Of a stretch of DNA of 11,707 nucleotides, positions 5,699 to 11,707 are shown in pieces (position 1 is the stretch's first letter; each line of letters opens with the position of its first letter). The notes under the pieces are model-generated. The model had not been told where the DNA came from. It saw only the letters and a program-made list of their open reading frames with translations, and ran no database searches. The stretch lies in contig JAUJNV010000100.1 of the NCBI GenBank assembly GCA_030447945.1, positions 1-11,707 of the forward strand. The letters run 5' to 3'. Both the position numbers and the translations under genes were made by a program. The DNA is from Fimbriimonas sp. (lineage in GTDB: Bacteria > Armatimonadota > Fimbriimonadia > Fimbriimonadales > Fimbriimonadaceae).

Positions 5699-6825
5699 GA
5701 ATCTCTTCATCTGCTCTACCTGGTTCTCGCGACCTCTGGTTGCGGCTCCCCGAGCGGAGAGCCCAGCGGGAGGCCGGCGGGTCAGCGACTCCTCCTGGGT
5801 CGCCCAAAGCAGGACCCCTCGGGCTACGCGCACGAGTACATCGCCTACGCGCTGCCCATCCGCCAATGCCGTCGAAGTCGAAGCGGTCGCCATCAACGCC
5901 CGTGGGCAAGTCCTGATGAACGTGTTGGGAAAGCAGGACCGGGCGTGGCTTCTCGATCATGGACGCTGGACGCGCTTGCCAGCGCCACCGGCAGGATCGA
6001 GGTATGAGCACACGCGCGGCATCGGCTTGGCCGGACGACAGGACGGTGTTCATTAACTTCAAGGTGGAGGGTATGTGTACGCCAACACGTACTCTCTCGC
6101 CTTCGTCTGGCAAGGAGCCGGGTGAAGACCATCGCTACCAGCGAGCCGCACCGCGACAGCCACTTCATGACTGCGGCGGCGGACGGCACGGCCGCGAGCG
6201 TCTTCAGCGAGCGGCTCTCCCACGATGCCGCGCTACGTTCCAGGCTTCATGTGGCGTCGAGGCAAACTCGTCCGCCTCCGGGCCGGCGAATACCCTGTCC
6301 TGCCGGCCTTGGTGGCGAGAATCGCGGGCGATCGCGAGGCCAACGGGCGGCCCATCTCTGTAGAGGGGGCGACCTGGACCGAAGGAGAGTCGCACGCGCG
6401 TGCGTTTGAGTGGCGTAAAGGGCGCACGGATCTGGGACGAGGTCACGTAATCGCTGTCAACGGGCGCGGGTGGATCCACTCGGGACGGGCCACAGCAGCT
6501 CCAGCTTCCCGGTCGTGGCTGAGGGCGGGCGGACAACGGACGAAGTTGGCGGAACGGAGCTTCTACCCGGCGTTGCCGGTCGCATTAAGTAACGATCATC
6601 GGGTATGGCAAGTCGAATGAACGGCTACCGCTCCGGTGCCCTGATTTGGCGAGCCGGCCATCCTTTGGAGCTCCACCGCTTGTGCCGCATGCCCGGGAGT
6701 GGCGGCTCACCAAGGCGGTCGCCATAAGCCGTAACGGCTGGATCCTTGCTCGCGGCGAGAATGACGGCTCCTCTCGCCCGTTCGGTATCCAGCCGGTGTG
6801 GCGTGGAGAGAGTGTTGAGTATTGA
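5699..6825 (+). pseudogene. HAF-repeat secreted protein 2, interrupted by frame changes
   Basis: A second chain of the same repeats follows the first by about 60 bp. The N-terminal frame reads LHLLYLVLATSGCGSPSG, a hydrophobic run ending in Cys that resembles a lipoprotein signal, but no ATG or GTG stands in that frame, so the true start is uncertain. Repeats: AINARGQVLMNV with AWLLDHGRWTRLP, a piece SLAFVWQGAG, FMWRRGKLVRL, RAFEWRKGRTDLG with VIAVNGRGWI, ALSNDHRV, GALIWRAGHPLEL, and AISRNGWILARGEN with PVWRGESVEY and TGA at 6823-6825. Frames change near 5862, 6050, 6110, 6230, 6500, 6600 and 6700. The last codons (SVEY-stop) lie inside repeat E2. Expected length is about 375 aa, probably exported. 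It may be a tandem duplicate of the preceding gene, although the blades are diverged. Confidence 0.55.
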
Positions 6826-6873
6826 GTGTTGAGGAGAAGGCTCGAATCTCAATATTCAAGCCGCTCTCCTCCT
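6811..6873 (-). repeat. Dispersed repeat copy E2, inverted relative to E1
   Basis: Read on the minus strand, E2 starts AGGAGGAGAGCGGCTTGA (6873-6856), has a 13-base middle (ATATTGAGATTC), then GAGCCTTCTCCT and three heptamers CTCAACA, CTCAATA, CTCAACA with a final CT. It shares both end modules with E1 at 4098-4188. It fills the gap between two converging genes: the plus-strand HAF gene stops at 6823-6825 inside the heptamers, and the minus-strand fucI most likely stops at the TGA at 6858-6856 inside the first module. Confidence 0.75.
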
Positions 6874-8643
6874 TCACGTAAAGCGGCCCGTAGGTGTCGC
6901 GTGCCCGGTAGTCCGCCGTCTGCTGGCACATGCTGCCGAAGCGGTGCCACGCGCTGGACGGAAGACGTCCTCTTCCGGCGGTGTGCGCATGTCCACCGGG
7001 ATGCGGAGCATGGAGGCGATTGTGATCAGGTCCGCGCCGATGTGGCCGTAGCTCACGGCACCGTGGTTCGCTCCCCAGTGCGACATGACCGTGTAGGCGT
7101 CGCGGAAGGGGCCGCTCCCGTCGCAGCGGGGGACGAACCAGGTGGTGGGCAAGGGTCGGGTTCGTGCATCGAGGGCGTCGTGGACGTCGGGCGGAAGCCG
7201 CACGGTTTCGCCTTCCGCGATCTGGAGCACGGGTCCGAGGCCGGCGACAAGGTGACCCGCGCCATCGTGCAGGGCGTAGCCGCCGTCGTGAAGTCGGTCG
7301 ACCACCCGCCGCCGGGGAAGTAGCCGGGTCGGAGGCGCACCAGCGCGTGGCCTGGAGGCACTCGTCCGCTCCTTTTCGGTGATCTCCCAGTACGGCTTGC
7401 ACACGGGCATTCCGTCGACGCTCTGCTCGCCCGTCCAGTCCAGTGCGGAGGGGGCCGGAGTTGATGAGGTGCAGAACCCGTTCTGCCCGCCCGGTAACGG
7501 GTGGCCCCGTCACGCGGTACACGGAGTCGGGCGACCGAATAGGTGCGCACGTCGGAGAACATCTGGGCGGTGCCGTGAGGAGGTGCCCCAGGAGCATCGT
7601 CGCGCCGTTCGAAGTCGTTTTCCGTGGCGACGACGTGCGGCTGGCGGATGCCGTTCCAGTCGAAGCTCGTGCAGGGATCGCCTCCATGAAGTCGCCGTTC
7701 GGAAAATGGTCCGTCAGTTCCGCTGGCCCTGGAAGCCGCCCGCGATGGCGTTGTGGCCCGCCGCCTGCTCGGGTAGCCCATCCTCTTCGAGCTGGTTGCC
7801 CACCATGAGGTCCCGCGCGATGAGCGCCGCATCTTCACGCTCGTCTGCCAGTCCTCGTCGCTTCTGTTGCGCGCGTCCGCTGCTTCTCCCGCGGGTTCGG
7901 GTCCGTCCCCTCCAGGCAGTTCGTGAGGACCCAGTCCAGCGCGCGACGGTACTCCTCCGGGTCGAACATCCCCTTGCGGATCCGCCCCGCGAACTCGGCC
8001 ATGTCCACCGTCTCGACGCGCATCCCGAGGTACCGCCCAGTCCATGGTCCACCACGGAGCCGCAGCCCGGGGGGACGCCGCCCATCGCGAGGTACGACTT
8101 GCCGCGCATGCTCGCCACCGCGAGCCCCGCCCGCACGAACCGCAGGATCTTTTCCTGAACGTCGTCCGGGATCGTCTCGTCCCCCAGATCCTGCACGTCC
8201 CGCCCGTAGATGCCAAAGCAGGGAACCCCGCTCTGGTTGTGCCCTGAAAGCGCCGCCGCGAGGTACACCGCGCCCGGCCGGTCGGTGCCGTTAAAGCCCC
8301 AGATCGCCTTGGGGGTCGTCGGCTCGGTGTCCGTCGTCTCCAGGCCGTAGCACCAGCACGGCGTCACGGTCAGGGAGACGCCCACGCCTTCGCGGGCGAA
8401 CTTCTCTGCCGCGTCGGCGGCCTCGGGGAAGCCCCCGATGCACCGATCGGCGATCACGCACTCGACCGGGTGCCCCGTCGCGTGCCGGAGCTCCCGCGAG
8501 ATCAGCTCGGCCGTTCGCTGGGCCATGCCCATCGTGACCCCTTCGAGGGACTCGCGCACGCCGCCGTAGCGGCCGTCGATCGTAGGGCGGATGCCGACCT
8601 TGGGCAGTCCGCCCCGCAGGCGATTGGTGGGTGGGTTCGTCAT
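6856..8643 (-). pseudogene. fucI: L-fucose isomerase, interrupted by frame changes
   Basis: FucI converts L-fucose to L-fuculose (and D-arabinose to D-ribulose) with Mn2+ in the cytoplasm. From the ATG at 8643 the first 200 residues are intact and match the E. coli enzyme closely: [71 protein letters not shown]. Further pieces follow in shifting frames: [117 protein letters not shown]. The metal ligands known from E. coli FucI (Glu of ATEND near 7621, Asp of SDVRTY, His of GANHG near 7063) are kept. About 596 codons fit the 591-aa E. coli length, which supports the stop at 6856-6858, although the reading given here runs past it because of a frame change. No fucK, fucA or transporter lies in the window. 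Confidence 0.85.
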
Positions 8644-8657
8644 GGGCTGTCGTCACC

Positions 8658-8694
8658 GCTTTTACCCGGCGGTGGCGCTACGCGGGGTAAAAGC
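8658..8694. promoter_or_regulatory. Inverted repeat between fucI and the DinB-like gene, possible operator
   Basis: GCTTTTACCC (8658-8667) and GGGTAAAAGC (8685-8694) are perfect 10-base inverted arms with a 17-base spacer. The element begins 15 bp upstream of the fucI ATG on the minus strand and ends 54 bp upstream of the DinB-like GTG on the plus strand. Sugar-isomerase genes are often controlled by LacI- or GntR-type repressors at such dyads, but their half-sites are normally closer together; it could equally be an RNA hairpin in the fucI leader. Confidence 0.45.
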
Positions 8695-8748
8695 CGCGAA
8701 GAAGCCCCTCGCTGCCTCGAGAAGGTGGAGGAACGGGCGGGAGAAGCT

Positions 8749-9219
8749 GTGAATCACGTCCGTGACACTCTGCGCCAACTGATCGAGGGAGAGGACTTCA
8801 TGCCTCCCGCGAAAATGCTCGCCACGGTGAGCGCCAAGAACGCGGTCGTGGTACCGCCGGGCTGCCCCTATTCCATCGCCACGAACGTCGCGCACGCCGA
8901 GGTGTGGCAGCGCCTCTGGCTGGCCCGGCTCCAGGGTCTGCGGCGGCCGAAGATCTGGAAGGAGGAGCCCGACTTCCCCGTGGTCCCACCCGAGCGCTGG
9001 CCCGAGGTGCGGCAGGCGTTCCTGGACGGGTTGGAGACGGCCCTGCGTATCGCCGGGGCCGAGCCCTTCGCGCACCAGATGGAGAGCGACGAGGCCGCCT
9101 ACCGGACGCTGAACCAGATCGCTGTCCACGGCGCGTACCACGTCGGGCAGATCCGGCTGCTGAAGCGGATCCTGCGGGAGCACAAACAGCGGCGGTTGAG
9201 CGACGCCTCTTCATCCTGA
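8749..9219 (+). CDS. DinB-like (DinB/YfiT superfamily) putative metalloprotein
   Basis: GTG at 8749 is chosen because GGGAG at 8739-8743 sits five bases upstream and the resulting 156 aa suits the family's usual 150-170. An earlier in-frame GTG at 8725 is possible. The DinB fold is a four-helix bundle with three His binding a metal. They are visible here: His49 in NVAHAEVWQRLW, and His127 and His131 in AVHGAYHVGQIRLL, where H-x3-H followed by GQI is the family signature. The N-terminus RDTLRQLIEGEDFMPPAKML is the usual first helix. Many members are thiol-S-transferases (bacillithiol or mycothiol) or stress-induced proteins without a proven reaction; which applies cannot be told from sequence alone. 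It is divergent from fucI, sharing the inverted repeat at 8658-8694. Confidence 0.8.
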   Translation: MNHVRDTLRQLIEGEDFMPPAKMLATVSAKNAVVVPPGCPYSIATNVAHAEVWQRLWLARLQGLRRPKIWKEEPDFPVVPPERWPEVRQAFLDGLETALRIAGAEPFAHQMESDEAAYRTLNQIAVHGAYHVGQIRLLKRILREHKQRRLSDASSS

Positions 9220-9261
9220 CTGTCCCAAAAGTAACAGGTCACGCCCTCGGCTGCACTCAAC

Positions 9262-9315
9262 ATGCTGAAGCATCCATAGAGGCCTGATATGATGTACTCG
9301 CTCTGGCCCGGAGGT
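9262..9315 (+). promoter_or_regulatory. Extended -10 promoter and ribosome site of the 719-aa gene
   Basis: TGATATGAT (9285-9293) is an extended -10 (TGn then TATGAT). The matching -35 position (CTGAAG, 9265-9270) is poor and lies within a small palindrome ATGCT-GA-AGCAT (9262-9273) that could bind a regulator. GGAGGT at 9310-9315 is a strong Shine-Dalgarno, seven bases before the ATG at 9323 and only one base before the ATG at 9317, which decides the start. Confidence 0.45.
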
Positions 9316-9322
9316 AATGGCG

Positions 9323-11482
9323 ATGAGGCTGTGGAGGTGGTTGACAAGTATTGCGTGGCTTATGGGGAGCGCAACGTGCCTCGCCCAGGATCTCTCTCAG
9401 AAGATCACGCTGGATGCAGGCGCGACGGGCGCGCCGCAACTGCTGCAAACTCTCTCGAAACAAACCGGCGTTCCTCTCACGGCGGCGCAGAACATGGCGA
9501 ACGAGATCCTGTTCGTGCGGGTGCGGGAGATGCCTCTGACGGTTCTCATGAAGCGGCTCGCGCACCTAACGGGCGCGAAGTGGGAGAAGGCGGACAAGGG
9601 CTACCGCTTGGTGCCGGACACGCGGGCCCAACGGCAAGACGTAGAGGGTGACCGGGACCGGATCGCCGCGAGCCTGCGCAAGGCCCTGCGGAAGAGCGTT
9701 GAACAAGGCGACGCTCCCGTGTGGGACGCGGCGGGGGCGCAATTGGCCATGCAGCAGATGCGCGCCCGGCATGAGGCGCTCCGCAGACCCGGTCGAAGCC
9801 AACGCCCCATGCCGCCGGTGTGGTCGCCGATTGCTCCTGCCGAGCGTGCGCTGGCACGCCTCCTCGTCTCGATGGATCTGCGCGACCTCGCGGCGATCCC
9901 TCCGGGGCGGAAGGCCACGTTTGCGACCCATCCTACTCGGATGCAGTGGCCACTGGGGGCGGCGGGCGTGCGAGCCGCGGAGACGTTCGCGGTCGAAGAG
10001 GGGGCCGTCATCCAGTCTCTGCCGAAAGGGGACGATTGGGCAAGGCGGCAGGCGGGCTACAAGCTCGGGCGCACGGCGCCTGACTCTTACCAGCAGTACG
10101 TACAAGAGATTCGAACGCCGGTGCGTGCGGTGCTGTCCGTCCTGAACTCGGGGCACAGCGCTTACATCTTCGGCCTCGTGCTCCTCGACGCGGAGGGCTA
10201 CTTCGTCGTCCAAGCCGTGACGATGTTCCCGCTGGAGCCTTCTTCCCACGCGTGGCCCGCGGCCTGGAAGGACCGCACCCTGCCCGTGTCCCCCTCGAGC
10301 CTGGTGATCGCGGAGAAGGCCCAGTGGAAGACGATCGACCCTACGACCACGAGTCATGAGGAGGTCCTGCGCGCGATGGCGAGGGAGCACGCTCCGGCCG
10401 CACTGCCGGCGCCAGAGCTCGATCCGGCGCGCCGGGACCCGCTGGGCTATGGGATGGACGATGGTCTCCGCGGGCTGGCTCAGGCGGCGGGAAAGGACCT
10501 TATCGCGCTCCTCCCCGACCAATCCCTCGGATCTGCTCTGGCTGTGCTGCGAGAAAAGAAGCCCACGCTGGGTCAATTCCTCGAAGCGATCGCGCCGTAT
10601 GTCGCGTTCGAGGACGGCGAGACGCTCGTGGCACGCCCCGCCCTCCCCTCGTGGGCGCGGCGGCTGAGGACGGATCGGGCCTCGTTGAGCCGTTTGTTTG
10701 TCCAAGGGCGAGCCAAAGGCTTCGCCTCGCTCCGAGACGCCGCCCGCTATGCGCTCTCTCAGAGCCCGGAGAGCCCGGAGAGCGGGCTGGAAGGGGTTTG
10801 GCTACGGGTCAACGGCTGGATGGCCCCTCCCTTTTATCAGGCCGAGACGGCACTGGAACAGCGATGGCGAGATTGGCTGCGGCTTTACGGGTCCCTGACC
10901 CCGACGCAGCTCCAAGCCCTCACGACAACGGGGCTCACCGCGTCGCAGCTAACGGCCGCTCAACGAGAGGAGCTTGATCGCTGGATTTACCACCGGGCCA
11001 CGTACAACGGCATCGGCCAAAACGGTGGCGACGGGGCAAGGGACCCGAGGGGCCGCCCTTATACCGCCGACACGACGATCATACTTCCAACGGGGCTTCC
11101 CCTCGACGCCCAGCTGACGATGGAAGCACTGGGCAAGCCGTCCGCCTTCCTTTCCCATGAGGGGAATCCGGTCATAAACTTCGACCTGAACAGCGTCGCG
11201 CGCACCGCACACGAGGCGGAGAAGCGGGGGCCAGACGCTCGCCAACATGGCAACCGGTACTTCCCCGGCGGAGACACGACCCTGACCTTCAGGATCCGGT
11301 TCACGCCACGCATTGCCGCCATGACCCGGTTGCACGACCTATGGATCGACGCGAGCAGGGGTCCATTTCACTGGGACCAGCTTCCGGAGAGCCACCTCAA
11401 GGTGATCCAAGGCGTCCTGGCAGCGCTTCGGCAGAAGGCCGCCGGAGGGACACTATCCTCAAGCGGGCTCAAGAGAATGTAG
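9323..11482 (+). CDS. Large secreted protein with two STN-like regions, function unknown
   Basis: Start at 9323 is set by the ribosome site. The 719-aa product begins with a signal peptide (MRLWRWLTSIAWLMGSATCL, cleavage probably after CLA, residue 21). Residues about 25-95 are an STN-like domain: APQLLQTLSKQTGVPLTAAQ, then NEILFVRVREMPLTVLMKRL and KADKGYRLV. A long middle without known motifs includes a beta-rich part (AYIFGLVLLDAEGYFVVQAV). Around residues 378-440 a second STN-like unit appears: DDGLRGLAQAAGKDLIALLP, then KPTLGQFLEAIAPYVAFEDG and ETLVARP. It is followed by a helical stretch (LSRLFVQGRAKGFASLRDAA). The C-terminal third is Gly/Pro-rich with YFPGGDTTLTFRIRF. I know this two-STN architecture, from memory, as a recurrent uncharacterised family in Armatimonadota. 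It is intact, unlike genes 3-8 kb, and is monocistronic. A periplasmic or surface role is inferred. Confidence 0.7.
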   Translation: MRLWRWLTSIAWLMGSATCLAQDLSQKITLDAGATGAPQLLQTLSKQTGVPLTAAQNMANEILFVRVREMPLTVLMKRLAHLTGAKWEKADKGYRLVPDTRAQRQDVEGDRDRIAASLRKALRKSVEQGDAPVWDAAGAQLAMQQMRARHEALRRPGRSQRPMPPVWSPIAPAERALARLLVSMDLRDLAAIPPGRKATFATHPTRMQWPLGAAGVRAAETFAVEEGAVIQSLPKGDDWARRQAGYKLGRTAPDSYQQYVQEIRTPVRAVLSVLNSGHSAYIFGLVLLDAEGYFVVQAVTMFPLEPSSHAWPAAWKDRTLPVSPSSLVIAEKAQWKTIDPTTTSHEEVLRAMAREHAPAALPAPELDPARRDPLGYGMDDGLRGLAQAAGKDLIALLPDQSLGSALAVLREKKPTLGQFLEAIAPYVAFEDGETLVARPALPSWARRLRTDRASLSRLFVQGRAKGFASLRDAARYALSQSPESPESGLEGVWLRVNGWMAPPFYQAETALEQRWRDWLRLYGSLTPTQLQALTTTGLTASQLTAAQREELDRWIYHRATYNGIGQNGGDGARDPRGRPYTADTTIILPTGLPLDAQLTMEALGKPSAFLSHEGNPVINFDLNSVARTAHEAEKRGPDARQHGNRYFPGGDTTLTFRIRFTPRIAAMTRLHDLWIDASRGPFHWDQLPESHLKVIQGVLAALRQKAAGGTLSSSGLKRM

Positions 11483-11487
11483 AGCGA

Positions 11488-11530
11488 CTCCCTCCCGTCG
11501 CCCGGATGGTTCGTGCCGGGGAGGGGGAGG
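11488..11530 (+). terminator. G-rich hairpin after the 719-aa gene
   Basis: CTCCCTCCC (from about 11488) can pair with GGGGAGGGGGAG (ending about 11530) with a one-base bulge, and the interior CCCGGATGG...GTGCCGGG extends the stem. It begins six bases after the stop codon at 11480-11482. There is no U-tract, so it may be a 3'-end stabilising hairpin or another dispersed repeat rather than an intrinsic terminator. Confidence 0.4.
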
Positions 11531-11599
11531 GCCAGGGTGGGGGTTCTGGACGGTGGCTTGTTCGACCGAGTTTGTCCGGAGCAGGGGCGTCCGGGAGTT

Positions 11600-11707
11600 T
11601 CTCGCAAAGGCGCTAAGGGTCTCCCTTCTTTGCGCCTCGTCTGGTAAGTCGCTGCAAGCGAGGCGCAGAGCCGGAAGAGTCTTTGCGCCTTGTATGGTAG
11701 GTGCGGA
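11600..11707. repeat. Array of TTTGCGCCT-type repeats at the right edge
   Basis: TCTTTGCGCCTCGTCTGGTA (11627-11646) recurs at 11680-11699 as TCTTTGCGCCTTGTATGGTA; over 23 bases (11627-11649 and 11680-11702) only three positions differ, with a 53-base period. TGCGCCTCG (11631-11639) also forms a perfect 9-bp inverted repeat with CGAGGCGCA (11659-11667). A related inverted unit, CTCGCAAAGGCGCTAAG, starts near 11601. No coding frame here looks real. The array reaches the edge and probably continues. Confidence 0.6.

Noticed and set aside
4098..6873. Composite transposon bounded by E1 and E2
   Set aside because: The copies are short, have no transposase or target-site duplication, and the enclosed genes are not mobile-element genes.
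7053..8216. Minus-strand open frame of 387 codons within fucI
   Set aside because: Only short stretches (around FDWNGIRQPHVVATEND and SDVRTY) match L-fucose isomerase; the rest is out of frame because of the indels, so it is not a separate gene.
8470..8748. N-terminal extension of the DinB-like protein
   Set aside because: The frame is open upstream but overlaps fucI on the other strand and the inverted repeat; the ribosome site and family length both point to the GTG at 8749.
9566..10705. Long open frame (379 codons) on the minus strand opposite the 719-aa gene
   Set aside because: Its translation is Arg/Pro/His-rich without domains, as expected opposite a GC-rich gene; the plus-strand frame has a signal peptide, ribosome site and STN pattern.

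Overview
The window is about 11.7 kb of GC-rich bacterial DNA with no RNA gene, CRISPR array or transposase that I can see. Two secreted proteins carrying secretin/TonB short N-terminal (STN-like) domains, a pair of HAF-repeat proteins and dispersed heptamer repeats between genes remind me of Armatimonadota (Fimbriimonas/Chthonomonas-like). That assignment is an inference from protein style, not from a marker gene.

Layout. 1-586 (-): a secreted protein of unknown function running off the left edge through a very C-rich, doubtful end. 736-1293 (+): a 185-aa secreted STN-like protein. 1294-1680: low-complexity, purine-rich spacer leading into 1675-2037 (+), the C-terminal half of a nucleotidyltransferase-like protein. 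2081-2799 (-): a Doc/Fic-like gene overlapping a 76-aa two-helix membrane protein, with its own promoter and a foldable leader. 3019-4115 (+): poxvirus-type DNA topoisomerase IB. 4098-4188: dispersed repeat copy E1. 4465-6825 (+): two HAF-repeat secreted proteins in tandem. 6811-6873: repeat copy E2, inverted relative to E1. 6856-8643 (-): L-fucose isomerase. 8658-8694: a 10-bp-arm inverted repeat in a divergent intergenic region. 8749-9219 (+): DinB-like protein. 9323-11482 (+): a 719-aa secreted protein with two STN-like regions. 11483-11707: a G-rich hairpin and a repeat array continuing past the edge.

The genes at both ends (736-2799 and 8749-11482) are intact, while topoisomerase IB, both HAF genes and fucI between about 3.0 and 8.0 kb are broken by many single-base frame changes. 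Protein homology and total gene length survive across the breaks, and catalytic motifs remain. This looks more like uncorrected indel error in a poorly covered part of an assembly than biological decay.

The genes do not form one pathway. The most interesting points are a Doc-like protein whose Fic signature has lost its charged anchor residues and is translationally coupled to a small membrane protein, and a dispersed repeat that sits exactly at gene 3' ends and appears to supply the stop codons of two convergent genes.
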